A stretch of 64,000 nt of DNA, from the NCBI GenBank assembly GCA_021199355.1, contig JAJQIF010000009.1:425792-489791 (forward strand), read 5' to 3'. Made by a program: the position numbers and the translations under genes. Below are positions 49,946 through 60,724 of the stretch, piece by piece; position 1 is the stretch's first letter; each line of letters begins with the position of its first letter. The notes under the pieces were generated by a model, which saw only the letters and a program-made list of their open reading frames with translations, had not been told where the DNA came from and ran no database searches. The DNA is from Oscillospiraceae bacterium (GTDB taxonomy: Bacteria > Bacillota > Clostridia > Oscillospirales > Ruminococcaceae).

Positions 49946-51826
49946 ATGACAAAGAAGCAAAAGAAGATGCTTGCAAGGATTCTTGTCACAGCGGTGATGA
50001 TGATTCTTCTGATGATACTACCGGTTTCGGGCATTCCGCAGTTGATTCTCTATCTTATTGCATACATAGTAATAGGCTATGATATTCTGCGTAAAGCTTT
50101 CAGGGGGATTCTGAATGGCAGGGTGTTTGATGAGAACTTTCTGATGGCGATAGCCACCGTCGGAGCGTTTGCGCTTGCAATCTATGAGCAAAGCGGAGAA
50201 TACAGCGAAGCGATTGCCGTCATGCTATTCTACCAGATAGGGGAGTTGTTCCAGAGCTATGCCGTCGGGAAAAGCCGCCGCAGTATCAGCGACCTGATGG
50301 ACATACGCCCCGATTATGCCAATATCGAGATTGATGGCAAGCTCACTCAGGTTTCGCCTGATGAAGTCGGGATAGGTAGCATAATCGTCGTCCAGCCGGG
50401 CGAGAAGATTCCGATTGACGGCATTATCGAAGAGGGAACATCCACTCTCAATACCTCCGCACTGACCGGCGAGAGCCTTCCAAGAGATGTACACACAGGC
50501 GATGAAGTAATCAGTGGTTGCATCAACATGACAGGACTTCTGAAAATCAGAACCGCAAAAGAATTCGGCGAATCAACCGTCTCAAAGATTCTTGATTTGG
50601 TCGAAAATGCAAGCTCACGCAAATCTAAATCAGAGGATTTCATCTCAAAATTTGCAAGAATCTATACTCCCGCCGTATGCGGCTCCGCACTTGCGTTGGC
50701 GATAATCCCGCCCATTGTCAGACTGGTTATGGGTCTTCCCGCAGAATTCGACGACTGGATTTATCGTGCGCTCACTTTCCTCGTAATCAGTTGCCCGTGT
50801 GCATTGGTTGTCAGCATTCCACTCAGCTTCTTTGCGGGAATCGGCGGAGCAAGCAAAGAGGGAATACTTATCAAGGGTTCAAACTATCTTGAAACTCTCT
50901 CGGAGACGAAATATGTAGTCTTCGACAAGACAGGAACCCTCACTGAAGGCTCGTTTGAAGTAAACGCAATTCACCACGGCACTATCGACAATTCAAAGCT
51001 TATCGAGCTTGCGGCGCTTGCCGAGAGCGCATCATCTCATCCGATAAGCAAGAGCCTCCAACACGCCTGTGGCAAAGAACTTGACCGAAGCCGTGTTTCC
51101 GATATCTCCGAAATCAGTGGAGAAGGAGTAATTGCATATGTCGACGGTCACAGCGTAGCGGTCGGCAACAAGAAACTGATGCAACGAGTGGGGAGTGAAT
51201 ACATCTCCTGCCATTCTGTCGGCACTATAATTCATGTTGCCGTTGACGGAAGCTACTGCGGACACATAGTGATTTCCGACGTCATAAAGCCGAATTCAAA
51301 AGAAGCTATCAGATCTCTGGAGCAATCCGGAATTGAGAAAACAATAATGCTCAGCGGAGATTCAAAAGCTGTCGCCGAAAGTGTTGCTGATGAACTGGGA
51401 ATTGATGAAGTACACGGCGAGCTGATGCCGGATGATAAGGTCACAAAAGTCGAAGAGCTTCTTGAAGCCAAGCAAAGCGGCAAGCTTGCCTTCGTCGGCG
51501 ATGGCATCAACGATGCACCGGTTCTTTCGAGGGCAGATATAGGCATCGCGATGGGCGCCATGGGCTCCGACGCCGCAATAGAAGCGGCAGACGTGGTCCT
51601 TATGGACGATGATCCGATGAAGATAGCAAAGGCTATCAGGATATCTAAAAAGTGTCTGAGAATCGTCAAGGAAAACATCGTCTTCGCAATAGGAGTAAAG
51701 CTTGTCTGCCTTGTATTGGGCGCACTCGGAATGGCAAGCATGTGGCTTGCGATATTCGCCGATGTCGGAGTGATGGTTCTGGCGGTCCTCAATGCGATAA
51801 GAGCTTTGTTTGTCAGAAAGCTTTGA
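49946..51826 (+). CDS. cadA: Cd2+/Zn2+-transporting P-type ATPase (CadA/ZntA type)
   Basis: 626-residue P1B-type ATPase that exports divalent heavy metals. Metal-site motif CPC in SCPCALVVSIPLSF, phosphorylation site DKTGTLT, TGES actuator motif, HP motif in SSHPIS and the hinge GDGINDAP are all present. The N-terminal HMA domain is absent and is replaced by the small gene upstream. Metal specificity is inferred from CPC plus the repressor type. Confidence 0.93.
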   Translation: MTKKQKKMLARILVTAVMMILLMILPVSGIPQLILYLIAYIVIGYDILRKAFRGILNGRVFDENFLMAIATVGAFALAIYEQSGEYSEAIAVMLFYQIGELFQSYAVGKSRRSISDLMDIRPDYANIEIDGKLTQVSPDEVGIGSIIVVQPGEKIPIDGIIEEGTSTLNTSALTGESLPRDVHTGDEVISGCINMTGLLKIRTAKEFGESTVSKILDLVENASSRKSKSEDFISKFARIYTPAVCGSALALAIIPPIVRLVMGLPAEFDDWIYRALTFLVISCPCALVVSIPLSFFAGIGGASKEGILIKGSNYLETLSETKYVVFDKTGTLTEGSFEVNAIHHGTIDNSKLIELAALAESASSHPISKSLQHACGKELDRSRVSDISEISGEGVIAYVDGHSVAVGNKKLMQRVGSEYISCHSVGTIIHVAVDGSYCGHIVISDVIKPNSKEAIRSLEQSGIEKTIMLSGDSKAVAESVADELGIDEVHGELMPDDKVTKVEELLEAKQSGKLAFVGDGINDAPVLSRADIGIAMGAMGSDAAIEAADVVLMDDDPMKIAKAIRISKKCLRIVKENIVFAIGVKLVCLVLGALGMASMWLAIFADVGVMVLAVLNAIRALFVRKL

Positions 51827-51841
51827 TTTAATATTTTTCAT

Positions 51842-51876
51842 ACCCGTCGTGACTTGTTGAAGTTGCGACGGGTTTT
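51842..51876 (+). terminator. Intrinsic terminator of the metal-efflux unit
   Basis: ACCCGTCG pairs with CGACGGGT across a 16-nt loop, followed by TTTAAAATTTT. Confidence 0.8.
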
Positions 51877-51961
51877 AAAATTTTATCACCTCAAAATTCG
51901 CCTGTTTCCGCCTTTGAAAGTTGCACTTTTTCTGTCATAACGCCGAAATTAATATTTGCTC

Positions 51962-51990
51962 TTGAAATAATCCCGTCAAATTGATATAGT
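51962..51990 (+). promoter_or_regulatory. Sigma-A promoter of the Na/Pi cotransporter gene
   Basis: TTGAAA (51962-51967), 17 bp, TATAGT (51985-51990). Confidence 0.6.
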
Positions 51991-52064
51991 AGAAGTGTGA
52001 AAATGTGTTTTGATGTAATGAGAATGTTAAAGAAAAGTAAAGACGACGTCTTGAAAGGACACTT

Positions 52065-53831
52065 ATGGACTTAGCTCATATTATTTCTCTTATCGGTGGA
52101 GTGGCGTTCTTCCTCTTTGGAATGGAAACAATGGGAAACGGGCTTAAAAGCCTTGCCGGAAACAGGATGGAAGGAATCCTGTTCAGGCTTTCTTCTCCTG
52201 CCATCAAAGGCTTCTTCCTTGGAATTCTGGTAACCGCCGTAATCCAATCTTCCGGTGCCACGACCGTTATGGTTATAAGCTTCGTAAGTGCCGGAATGAT
52301 GACCCTCACTCAGGCTATCCCGATTGTTCTCGGCACTAATATCGGTACCACAATGACCGGCTGGATTCTTTCCATTTCCGGTTCCGAAAGTGTTGCCGGT
52401 CAGCTCCTTTCTACAGAAGTTCTCATCGCTGTATTTGCGACAATAGGCGCGCTTCTTTACATGTTCACTAGCAAAAACTCAACAAAGAGCATCGGGCTTG
52501 TCCTTCTGGGACTCAGTACCATTCTTTTGTCGATGTCTCTTATAAGCGATTCCGTCGACCCGTTAAAAGAAAGCGAAGCCTTCCAGAATATACTTTTTTT
52601 GTTCAAGAACCCGGTTCTCGGCGTTCTTGCAGGTGTATTCGTGGCGGCTGTTATTCAGTCGTGCTCCGCCGGCGTCGGCATCTTACAGGCACTCTGTACA
52701 TCGGTTGTAATTCCGTATAGTGTCTGCCTCCCTTTGATTTTAGGTATTAAAATAGGCGCAAGCTCTCCCGTTCTCATCGCAATGATAGGGAAGAATAAAA
52801 ACTCCAAGCGAACGGCTTTGGTATATCTCATCGCAAATATACTGACTGCTGTACTTGTAGCTATTATTCTTGTTCCCATCAATGCAATCACAGGAGGGCT
52901 TTCATTTATGAATGAGAGTGCAACGACAACCGGCATTGCACTTATGAACTCAGCAATAAGCATAGTCGGCATGGTTATCCTCCTCCCGATGAGCAAGCTT
53001 ATCGAGAAGATCTGCTATATCGTAATCAAGCCCGACCCTTCAGAGAGCGAAGATACGAGCGAGATTGACTCTCTCGATGAAAACCTTCTTGATTACGTTC
53101 CCGCCGCAATCGAAGTCAGCCGAAAAGCCGCTCTCAAAATGTGCGATATTGCAAGAAAGAACATATTCCGTGCAATCAGGCTCATAACCGAATATGACAA
53201 GTCAAAATACCAAAAGGTTGCCGAGAAAGAATCCCTATGCGACAAGTATGAGGACAAGCTCGGAAACTATCTCGTCAAGATAGGTAAGAACGTCATGGAC
53301 GAGAAGCAACAGGCTATTTCAAGTGAGCTTCTGAGCGTAATAGGTGACTTCGAGAGAATAAGCGACCACGCGGCAAATATCGCCGAGAACGCCGAAGAGA
53401 TTCACGATAAAAAGATTGTATTCTCCGATGAGGCGGCAATGGAGTTGCAAACTCTCACGGATGCCGTCAGCGAGATTATCAACCTTGCATCTTCTGCGTT
53501 CGTCGAGAGAAGACGCGATCTGGCAGTTAAAGTCGAGCCGCTCGAAGAAACCATCGACGAAATGTCCAAAGTTATTAAGAACAATCATATCGAGCGTGTA
53601 CAGTCGGGTGCATGCACGATAGTTACGGGATTTGTCTACAGCGATCTTCTCACTAACTTTGAGAGAGTCGCCGACCACTGCTCGAATATAGCGCTTTCCG
53701 TTCTTCATAGTTATGACTTGAACGCAGAAGGGCATACATACGTCGCACAAATTCCCGATTCGCCAGAATTCAAACAAAATCTTGACGACTACAGAAAGAA
53801 ATATCTTTTTGCTGTCGCAAAGAGTAAATAA
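52065..53831 (+). CDS. Na+/phosphate cotransporter with PhoU-like C terminus
   Basis: 588 residues: two inverted Na/Pi-cotransporter repeats, each with a QSSGATT/QSCSAGV segment (QSS at about residue 60-65, QSC at about 200), about eight helices, and a C-terminal PhoU-like helical domain (about 345-560). Imports phosphate with sodium. ATG follows AAAGGA. glyA starts 19 bp after the stop and may be read from the same promoter. Confidence 0.9.
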   Translation: MDLAHIISLIGGVAFFLFGMETMGNGLKSLAGNRMEGILFRLSSPAIKGFFLGILVTAVIQSSGATTVMVISFVSAGMMTLTQAIPIVLGTNIGTTMTGWILSISGSESVAGQLLSTEVLIAVFATIGALLYMFTSKNSTKSIGLVLLGLSTILLSMSLISDSVDPLKESEAFQNILFLFKNPVLGVLAGVFVAAVIQSCSAGVGILQALCTSVVIPYSVCLPLILGIKIGASSPVLIAMIGKNKNSKRTALVYLIANILTAVLVAIILVPINAITGGLSFMNESATTTGIALMNSAISIVGMVILLPMSKLIEKICYIVIKPDPSESEDTSEIDSLDENLLDYVPAAIEVSRKAALKMCDIARKNIFRAIRLITEYDKSKYQKVAEKESLCDKYEDKLGNYLVKIGKNVMDEKQQAISSELLSVIGDFERISDHAANIAENAEEIHDKKIVFSDEAAMELQTLTDAVSEIINLASSAFVERRRDLAVKVEPLEETIDEMSKVIKNNHIERVQSGACTIVTGFVYSDLLTNFERVADHCSNIALSVLHSYDLNAEGHTYVAQIPDSPEFKQNLDDYRKKYLFAVAKSK

Positions 53832-53850
53832 ATGCAAAGGAGCAATCACC

Positions 53851-55089
53851 ATGTTTTTTGAAGAGCTGAAAAACTTTGATCCGGAGGTAGCCGCATCATG
53901 TGAGCGGGAGCTTAACCGCCAGCGCCACAACATCGAGCTTATCGCTTCGGAAAATATCGTTTCCGAAGGAGTGCTTTTAGCGGCAGGAAGCGTTCTCACA
54001 AACAAGTACGCCGAGGGTTATCCCACAAAGAGATACTACGGCGGATGCCAGTATGTCGACGAAGTCGAGGAAATCGCAAGAGAACGTGCAAAAAAGCTCT
54101 TCGGAGCGGAGCATGCAAACGTTCAGCCACACAGCGGCGCAAACGCAAACCTCGCAACCTTCTTTGCACTTTTACAGCCGGGCGATACCGTCCTTTCCAT
54201 GAGCCTCGCTCACGGAGGACACCTTTCACACGGTTCACCTGTCAACATTTCCGGCAAGTACTTCCACATCGTTCCTTACGGCGTTTCCGATGAGACCCAG
54301 ACCATAGATTACGATGAAGTAGAGCGTCTGGCTCTTGAGTGCAAGCCCAAGCTCATTCTTGCGGGCGCTTCCGCATACCCGAGAATCATCGACTTCAAGC
54401 GTTTCAGCGAGATTGCTGACGAAGTCGGAGCTTATCTGATGGTAGACATGGCTCACATCGCCGGTCTCGTCGCCGCAGGGCTTCATCCGAGCCCGATTCC
54501 TTATGCCGACGTTGTAACAACCACAACCCATAAGACCTTGAGAGGACCCAGAGGCGGACTTATTCTCTGCAAAGAGCAGTATGCAAAGGCAATAGACAAA
54601 GCTATCTTCCCCGGAACACAGGGCGGACCTCTTATGCACATAATTGCCGCAAAGGCTGTAGCATTCGGTGAAGCTCTTACCCCTGAATTCAAGGACTATC
54701 AGAAGCAGATTGTTGCAAACGCACAGACACTTGCAAGCGAATTCACCGCTCACGGAATCAAGCTTGTTTCAGGAGGCACCGACAATCACCTCATGCTCCT
54801 CGATTTGAGGGGAACCGGTGTCACCGGCAAGGAGCTCGAACACCGTCTTGATGAGGTTCATATCACAGCAAACAAGAATGCCATCCCCAATGACCCCGAA
54901 AGCCCGTTCATCACAAGCGGCTTGAGAGTCGGCACTCCCGCTGTAACCACCAGAGGCTTCGGCGAAAACGAGATGAAGCTCATAGCCGGCTGGATTTGCG
55001 ACTGCATCACCGATTTTGATGCAAATAAAGAAAGAATCACAAACGAGGTTGTCTCGCTTTGCGAGAAATTCCCGATTTACGACAAGTAA
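53851..55089 (+). CDS. glyA: Serine hydroxymethyltransferase
   Basis: 412-residue PLP enzyme interconverting serine and glycine with tetrahydrofolate. The PLP lysine lies in [15 protein letters not shown]; the N-terminal [12 protein letters not shown] is diagnostic. ATG 53851 follows AAAGGAG; the longer frame to 53782 overlaps the previous gene and is rejected. It sits with fhs, giving a one-carbon pair. Confidence 0.96.
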   Translation: MFFEELKNFDPEVAASCERELNRQRHNIELIASENIVSEGVLLAAGSVLTNKYAEGYPTKRYYGGCQYVDEVEEIARERAKKLFGAEHANVQPHSGANANLATFFALLQPGDTVLSMSLAHGGHLSHGSPVNISGKYFHIVPYGVSDETQTIDYDEVERLALECKPKLILAGASAYPRIIDFKRFSEIADEVGAYLMVDMAHIAGLVAAGLHPSPIPYADVVTTTTHKTLRGPRGGLILCKEQYAKAIDKAIFPGTQGGPLMHIIAAKAVAFGEALTPEFKDYQKQIVANAQTLASEFTAHGIKLVSGGTDNHLMLLDLRGTGVTGKELEHRLDEVHITANKNAIPNDPESPFITSGLRVGTPAVTTRGFGENEMKLIAGWICDCITDFDANKERITNEVVSLCEKFPIYDK

Positions 55090-55109
55090 TTTCCTGAGAG
55101 GTGAACGAT

Positions 55110-56780
55110 ATGAAAACAGACATCGAAATAGCTCAGGAATCTCAGATGCTTCCTATAACCAAGATTGCCGAGATCGCCGGAATTGATGAGGATTCGATTG
55201 AGCAATACGGAAAGTACAAGGCTAAGGTCGACCCAAAAATCATCAATGACGATTCAAGAAAGAATGGCAAGCTTATTCTCGTGACCGCAATCACTCCGAC
55301 ACCTGCCGGTGAAGGCAAAACCACCACAACGATAGGTCTTGCCGACGGGTTAAGAAAAATAGGGAAGAACTCTGTCGTTGCCCTTCGTGAGCCTTCATTG
55401 GGTCCCGTTTTCGGAATCAAGGGCGGAGCTGCGGGCGGCGGATATGCTCAGGTTGTCCCGATGGAGGATATCAATCTTCATTTCACCGGCGACTTTCACG
55501 CTATAGGTGCCGCAAACAATCTTCTTGCGGCTATGATTGACAACCACATTCAGCAGGGGAACGCCCTCGGAATCGACCCGAGAAGAATCACATGGAAGAG
55601 ATGCGTCGACATGAACGACCGCCAGCTCAGATTTATCGTCGACGGCCTCGGCGGAAAGCCCAACGGTACGCCCCGCGAGGATGGCTTCGATATAACCGTT
55701 GCAAGCGAAATTATGGCAGTATTCTGCCTTGCAAGCTCCATTGACGACCTGAAAGACAGACTGGGAAAAATTATAATCGGCTATACTTATTCCGGAGAGC
55801 CAGTGACGGCTTCTCAGCTCAAGGCTGTTGGCGCAATGGCGGCGCTTCTCAAGGATGCCCTGAAGCCGAATCTCGTTCAGACTCTTGAGCACACTCCTGC
55901 ACTTGTACACGGCGGACCTTTTGCGAATATCGCACATGGTTGCAATTCAGTACTGGCAACAAAGCTTGCAATGAAGCTTGGCGATTATGCCGTAACAGAA
56001 GCCGGCTTCGGTGCTGATTTGGGTGCTGAGAAGTTCCTCGACATCAAGTGCCGTATGGCGGGACTTACGCCTTCTGCGGTTGTAATAGTCGCGACCGTGA
56101 GAGCACTTAAGATGCACGGCGGTCTTGCTAAGACCGAGCTCGGAAAAGAAGACTTGGATGCTTTGAAGAAAGGTCTTCCTAATCTTTTAAGGCATGTTTC
56201 CAATATCAAGAATGTCTACGGTTTGCCTTCCGTAGTCGCAGTAAACAGATTCCCGACCGATACTGATGCCGAGATAAATCTCGTTATTGAAGAATGCCGC
56301 AAGCTCGGCGTCAACACCGTTCTCTCCGATGTCTGGGCAAAGGGCGGGGAAGGCGGAATCGAACTCGCCAACGAAGTTGTCAGACTTTGCGAGGAAGAGA
56401 CTCCGAACTTCACCTTCAGCTATTCCGACGACATGAGCCTCGAGGAGAAGATTAACGCCGTCGTCACCAAGGTATATGGCGGAAATGGCGTCACCTATCT
56501 TCCGGCGGCGAAGAAGGAGCTTGCAAGGCTCACTGAGCTCGGTTTCGGAAAGCTTCCCGTTTGCATAGCGAAGACTCAGTATTCCTTCTCCGACGACCCG
56601 ACAAAGCTCGGCGCACCTGAAGACTTCACTGTTACAGTCAAGAACGTAAAGGTATCAGCCGGTGCGGGCTTCGTGGTTGTTCTGACAGGGGATATAATGA
56701 CTATGCCGGGTCTCCCGAAATCTCCTGCGGCGGAAAGAATAGACGTAACCTCGGACGGAGTAATAACAGGGCTCTTCTAA
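55110..56780 (+). CDS. fhs: Formate--tetrahydrofolate ligase
   Basis: 556-residue enzyme making 10-formyl-THF from formate, ATP and THF. The P-loop is [14 protein letters not shown] (about 65-78); [22 protein letters not shown], shown here in two halves [12 protein letters not shown] and [10 protein letters not shown], is diagnostic. ATG 55110 lies after GAGAGGTG; a GTG 9 bp upstream is an alternative. It starts 20 bp after glyA and ends before a terminator. Confidence 0.96.
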   Translation: MKTDIEIAQESQMLPITKIAEIAGIDEDSIEQYGKYKAKVDPKIINDDSRKNGKLILVTAITPTPAGEGKTTTTIGLADGLRKIGKNSVVALREPSLGPVFGIKGGAAGGGYAQVVPMEDINLHFTGDFHAIGAANNLLAAMIDNHIQQGNALGIDPRRITWKRCVDMNDRQLRFIVDGLGGKPNGTPREDGFDITVASEIMAVFCLASSIDDLKDRLGKIIIGYTYSGEPVTASQLKAVGAMAALLKDALKPNLVQTLEHTPALVHGGPFANIAHGCNSVLATKLAMKLGDYAVTEAGFGADLGAEKFLDIKCRMAGLTPSAVVIVATVRALKMHGGLAKTELGKEDLDALKKGLPNLLRHVSNIKNVYGLPSVVAVNRFPTDTDAEINLVIEECRKLGVNTVLSDVWAKGGEGGIELANEVVRLCEEETPNFTFSYSDDMSLEEKINAVVTKVYGGNGVTYLPAAKKELARLTELGFGKLPVCIAKTQYSFSDDPTKLGAPEDFTVTVKNVKVSAGAGFVVVLTGDIMTMPGLPKSPAAERIDVTSDGVITGLF

Positions 56781-56789
56781 GCAAATAAT

Positions 56790-56822
56790 AAAAGCCGACA
56801 GTTTCTGCACTGTCGGCTTTTT
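56790..56822. terminator. Intrinsic terminator after fhs
   Basis: AAAAGCCGACAG pairs with CTGTCGGCTTTT, followed by T; A-run on the left also serves the facing tRNA-Pro. Confidence 0.9.
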
Positions 56823-56839
56823 GTCGTCCGCGACGACGA

Positions 56840-56916
56840 TGGTCGGGATGACAGGACTCGAACCTGCGGCATCCTGCTCCCAAAGCAGGCGCTCTACCAA
56901 ACTGAGCCACATCCCG
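56840..56916 (-). tRNA. tRNA-Pro(TGG), CCA encoded
   Basis: Minus strand from 56916: acceptor CGGGATG pairs with CATCCCG, discriminator A, CCA encoded. The anticodon stem CCTGC/GCAGG holds loop TTTGGGA, anticodon TGG. Confidence 0.95.
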
Positions 56917-56934
56917 TTTGAATTGACATCATGT

Positions 56935-56963
56935 ATTATAGCCGTATTTTTGCAATCTGTCAA
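56935..56963 (-). promoter_or_regulatory. Sigma-A promoter of tRNA-Pro
   Basis: On the minus strand TTGACA (56963-56958), 17 bp, TATAAT (56940-56935): full consensus. Confidence 0.85.
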
Positions 56964-57054
56964 TAGCTTTTTTTCTGAACTTTCATATAAATGGCGGGGT
57001 ATAAGTCATTTTTATAAGTAGAGGCGATAATTTTTGCTGTTCTTCGAAAAAGTG

Positions 57055-57083
57055 TTGACATGTGATTGTGCAAATGGTATAAT
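57055..57083 (+). promoter_or_regulatory. Sigma-A promoter of the surface-protein gene at 57125
   Basis: TTGACA (57055-57060), 17 bp, TATAAT (57078-57083): full consensus. Confidence 0.85.
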
Positions 57084-57124
57084 GAATACGGTTAAAAACC
57101 ATATTATATTAGGAGGAAAATAAC

Positions 57125-57772
57125 ATGAAGAAAATTTTGGCAATTGTCATGGCAGTCGCAATGGTTATGGCTCTCTCTGTAACCGGCTTCGCAGCTGAGA
57201 CTGAAATCACTCTTACTTCAGATAACCTCGGTTACTACACCGATGCTACTGAAGTTGACGGCGGGCTCAATTCCAGTGGCGAACAGTTCACTGTTAATCT
57301 CCCTGAGACTCTTGAGATTGGTACTACTGTTACCATTCACATCAAGGGCACTTCTGATGGCGATTTCAGAGTCTGGCTTGTTGACAACGCAACCACCGCT
57401 TCAGAGCAGAAATATTCTACTACTGATTTTGGTCTTTCTGGCGGAGATTTCGATCTTACTTTCGACCTCACTGTTCAGAACTGGAATAGCGAAGGCGCAA
57501 CCTGCGCTACTGCTGTTGACTTCAAGGGCATTGCTTATGGCACTAACCTCGACAACTTCACCCTCACCTATCTTGCTATAGTTACCGATGGCGAAGAAGT
57601 AGCTGCTGAGACTGCTGAAGAGACCGAAGAGACCGCTGAGGCTTCTGAGGAAACTGCTGAGTCTACCGAAGAGACCACTGCCACCACTACCAATGCTGAC
57701 ACCGGCGTTGTTCTGGCTGTTCTCCCGATGGCTGTAGCTGCTGCTGCTGTTGTAGCTTCCAAGAGAAGATAA
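57125..57772 (+). CDS. Small exported surface protein with NADTG-type C terminus
   Basis: 215 residues: signal peptide (about 1-22, ending GFAAE), a beta-rich domain (about 25-155), a Glu/Thr-rich stalk (about 160-188), then NADTG, a hydrophobic stretch and KRR. This C terminus resembles the NPxTG/NxDTG-type endings common on surface proteins of Ruminococcaceae, which are likely sortase-like anchors. The Pro is replaced by Ala here. ATG follows AGGAGG after a full-consensus promoter, so it may be strongly expressed. Function unknown. Confidence 0.65.
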   Translation: MKKILAIVMAVAMVMALSVTGFAAETEITLTSDNLGYYTDATEVDGGLNSSGEQFTVNLPETLEIGTTVTIHIKGTSDGDFRVWLVDNATTASEQKYSTTDFGLSGGDFDLTFDLTVQNWNSEGATCATAVDFKGIAYGTNLDNFTLTYLAIVTDGEEVAAETAEETEETAEASEETAESTEETTATTTNADTGVVLAVLPMAVAAAAVVASKRR

Positions 57773-57802
57773 TTTCGGAACTCCGATAAGACAACTGAAA
57801 AG

Positions 57803-57831
57803 AAATGCCTCCTTTCGGGGGCATTCTTTTT
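57803..57831. terminator. Intrinsic terminator after the surface-protein gene
   Basis: AATGCC-TCC pairs with GGG-GGCATT around TTTC, with CTTTTT on the plus strand; the minus strand also has a T-rich tail for the facing CotH gene. Confidence 0.85.
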
Positions 57832-57864
57832 ATGCTGATTATGCTGATATTTGGAACAGGGAGG

Positions 57865-59517
57865 TCATCCCCAAAGTGTATTCAGATACTCAACTCTGTT
57901 TCTTGTCCACCTGATAGTAGCAAAAGCACTCGATGAGCGGCTCTTGCCGTCCTTATCAAAATCATCCGAATAGGTCTCAACGGTTTCCGTTACCTCGTCA
58001 AGGGCTTCTAAGATGTAGGAGTATCTTTCCTGCCACTTCTCGCTTACAAGCTCCTGGAACCAGTCGGCAGAGTAGAGGAGTATAAGCCACGGATTCGAAC
58101 GGTCGCCCCAGTTGTCGACGAAATAGTCATCCTTGAATTTTGCCGCATAAAGTCCGCCGTCTGCATCCGAGCTGTAGTCTCCGTATGCCCAACTGAAATC
58201 CCAAGGTGCCACACAGGTGAGCACAGGATAAATCGAATTCTCGCTGAAATCAACAGCAAAGAAGAAGCTTCCTCCGCCGACATCCTGGTCGTTCACAATC
58301 TCGTAGGTGATGTACATATCCACAAACGACTCGATATCCATAACCTGAGATATGCAATCATACGCCGACTCGAACTCGTCCTGTGCCAGAGTCAGAGTAA
58401 AATCATCGTCGACTCTGTCAACACGGTAGTATTCGCCATATTTTATTGCACGCATTGCAACCTCGTAGCAGACCTCAAAATATCTTTCGATAAAGTCGAG
58501 CTGTTCCTCAGAATACAGATCGTTTCTTACAGTATAGTAGTACTTGACAGGAACCCTTGAAGTTCCGTATACGTCGGTTATCGACTCGTTATTGTAATTC
58601 AGAAGAAATCTCCATGTCTCACCGCTTGAATAATTGTCGAGCTCTACGAGATAGCCTATATCTGTTCCGGTATAGCCTTCCTCGGCTTCGGTGATTGCAA
58701 CTCTGTTCTCGTTCTCCTGAGTCTGTTCACAGAGGAGATATATCCCCATATATTCCTCGTTGATATAAACCTGAACGAATGTGGAATCGGAGACGTAATA
58801 CATCCCTGCGTTAATTGCCGCCGCAAGAGTAAACGCAAGATGGTCTCTTACGCCGTAGTTGTAGGTCTTCAGAAGCACCCACGATTTGCATTTTGCCCCG
58901 TCATTCAGCCCAAGAACAGACTGCTTCTTCGTAAACTTGATTCGGTAGGGTGCACCGTTGGCTCTTATCTGGTCTACGTCACCATAATATGCGCTGGCAT
59001 TGCCTCTGACTCTTATCTGAGCCTCGGTAGCATCCATAACATACTCGGAATCGCAGTTCATAATCTCAACGATACAATTCACATACTCGTCGAGTGAGAG
59101 AACCTCCTGTTCGTCTTCTGTTGAAACGGAAATAATCGGAAGCTCACATTCTTCGCAAATCTGTGAGTAGAAGCTGCTCCGTTCACTCCTTGAGAGTCCA
59201 TACATCTCATATAAATCGTCGGGAGTCAGGCTGTCATATGTGAAATCTTCGGTGTAGTCATCCACAATCAGACTGGAATCATCGGTAACAGCTGATGCTG
59301 CTTCAGTAACAGCCTCGGTCACCGTTGTAGAATCGGATTGTGTGACTACATAGGACGGTACGTTTTCGGATACGGTTGTAACTTCTTCAGATGATGAGGC
59401 TGTTGTGGTCGTACTTTCACTTATATCAGATATTTCGGTTCGAGTGCAAGCAGTCATACTGCTCGTGAGAACTACCACGGCACACACTACCGCTATAATC
59501 CTTCTTTTGTCATTCAT
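57865..59517 (-). CDS. CotH-family kinase-like lipoprotein
   Basis: 550-residue exported protein: lipobox TSSMTAC (Cys about residue 24), Ser/Thr-rich stalk (about 30-90), then a CotH domain with an atypical protein kinase fold (QIRVRGNAS, YRIKFTKKQSVLG, CVAPWDFSWAYGD). CotH of Bacillus spores is a protein kinase for CotB/CotG. Surface CotH proteins of rumen and gut Clostridia are linked to cellulosome-type proteins. ATG 59517 follows AAGGAAG; a TTG two codons earlier is possible. Confidence 0.85.
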   Translation of the reverse strand: MNDKRRIIAVVCAVVVLTSSMTACTRTEISDISESTTTTASSSEEVTTVSENVPSYVVTQSDSTTVTEAVTEAASAVTDDSSLIVDDYTEDFTYDSLTPDDLYEMYGLSRSERSSFYSQICEECELPIISVSTEDEQEVLSLDEYVNCIVEIMNCDSEYVMDATEAQIRVRGNASAYYGDVDQIRANGAPYRIKFTKKQSVLGLNDGAKCKSWVLLKTYNYGVRDHLAFTLAAAINAGMYYVSDSTFVQVYINEEYMGIYLLCEQTQENENRVAITEAEEGYTGTDIGYLVELDNYSSGETWRFLLNYNNESITDVYGTSRVPVKYYYTVRNDLYSEEQLDFIERYFEVCYEVAMRAIKYGEYYRVDRVDDDFTLTLAQDEFESAYDCISQVMDIESFVDMYITYEIVNDQDVGGGSFFFAVDFSENSIYPVLTCVAPWDFSWAYGDYSSDADGGLYAAKFKDDYFVDNWGDRSNPWLILLYSADWFQELVSEKWQERYSYILEALDEVTETVETYSDDFDKDGKSRSSSAFATIRWTRNRVEYLNTLWG

Positions 59518-59669
59518 TTTCAATACTTCCTTAATATAAATCGGACAAGCCGGTTATCTTTCTTTTCGATATCAGTCTACATTTTACCATACGGCATGGT
59601 ACTTTTCAAGATACAAAACGGTTACAAAAAGATTAAGATTTGTCGGGCATCATTACTCTGACAAAACGG

Positions 59670-59698
59670 TTGACAAGAGCCGTCGAATCGAGTAAAAT
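59670..59698 (+). promoter_or_regulatory. Sigma-A promoter of the pseudouridine synthase gene
   Basis: TTGACA (59670-59675), 17 bp, TAAAAT (59693-59698). Confidence 0.7.
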
Positions 59699-59728
59699 AT
59701 TCTTGTAGAGAAGATTTCGAGGTATGAT

Positions 59729-60688
59729 ATGAAGAGCTACAAAATTAACCGCAACGATGCCGGTCAGCGGGTGGATAAGTTTATCACAAAAGCCGTCCCT
59801 AAGCTCCCGCAATCGCTTATGTACAAATATATCCGCATCAAGAGGATAAAACTGAATCACTCAAGGTGTGAGATATCCACAAGACTGAATGAAGGCGACA
59901 TCTTAGAGCTTTACATCAACGATGAGTTCTTCGAGGCACCTTCCGAAAACGATTTTCTCCTCGTCAGCAGTAAAATAGAACCCGTCTATGAAGACGAAAA
60001 TATACTGATAGTTGATAAGCCATGTGGGCTTGTCGTTCATGAAGATGATGAGAACACAATCGACACGCTCATAAATCGCATCAAGAAATATCTCTACGAA
60101 AAAGGGGAGTATAACCCCGAAGAGGAAGCGAGCTTCGCTCCGTCGCTCTGCAACCGCCTCGACAGAAACACCGAGGGACTCGTCATATGTGCCAAGAATG
60201 CTGAAAGCCTTAGAATCCTGAATCAAGCCGTCAAAGAAAGGCGAATCAAGAAAAAGTATCTCTGCGCTGTAATTGGCGAACCAAAGTCGAAAGAAGCTGT
60301 GATAAAAGCGTATCTTATCAAGAACGAAGCCGAGAATACCGTCAGTGTTTACGATAAGTCCGTATATCACTCAAAAGAAATTATCACCGGCTACAGAGTT
60401 CTCTCAACAAACGGCGATTTGTCACTGTGTGAGATTGACCTCATCACCGGCAGGACTCATCAGATAAGAGCGCATATGGCTCATATCGGACATCCCGTCT
60501 TGGGTGACGGAAAGTATGGCTTGGGCGAAATTAACAGAAAATACTCAGTAAAAACTCAGGCACTTCAGGCACACAGCCTGAAATTCGAGCTTGGTGACAT
60601 AGGCGGAAGCCTTGCATATCTCGAAGGCAGGGAATTCACCGCAAAACCCGCTTGGTTTCAGGAGAAATTCTTCCCCTACTACAAGTAA
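59729..60688 (+). CDS. RluA-family pseudouridine synthase (RluC/RluD-like)
   Basis: 319 residues: N-terminal S4 RNA-binding domain (about 11-70) and the PseudoU_synth_2 catalytic domain with NRLDRNTEGL holding the catalytic Asp, plus LITGRTHQIRAHM. Modifies uridines in rRNA (target position unknown). The catalytic motif has Asn where relatives usually have His (HRLD); this does not remove the Asp. TSCPD gene follows by 36 bp. Confidence 0.92.
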   Translation: MKSYKINRNDAGQRVDKFITKAVPKLPQSLMYKYIRIKRIKLNHSRCEISTRLNEGDILELYINDEFFEAPSENDFLLVSSKIEPVYEDENILIVDKPCGLVVHEDDENTIDTLINRIKKYLYEKGEYNPEEEASFAPSLCNRLDRNTEGLVICAKNAESLRILNQAVKERRIKKKYLCAVIGEPKSKEAVIKAYLIKNEAENTVSVYDKSVYHSKEIITGYRVLSTNGDLSLCEIDLITGRTHQIRAHMAHIGHPVLGDGKYGLGEINRKYSVKTQALQAHSLKFELGDIGGSLAYLEGREFTAKPAWFQEKFFPYYK

Positions 60689-60724
60689 AAATTATAATTT
60701 GTATAAAAGTAAGGAGTAACAAAA

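Noticed and set aside
59632-59642. Third response-regulator site upstream of the CotH/pseudouridine synthase genes
   Set aside because: Only one 11-bp half matches; the adjacent half is absent, so it may be chance.
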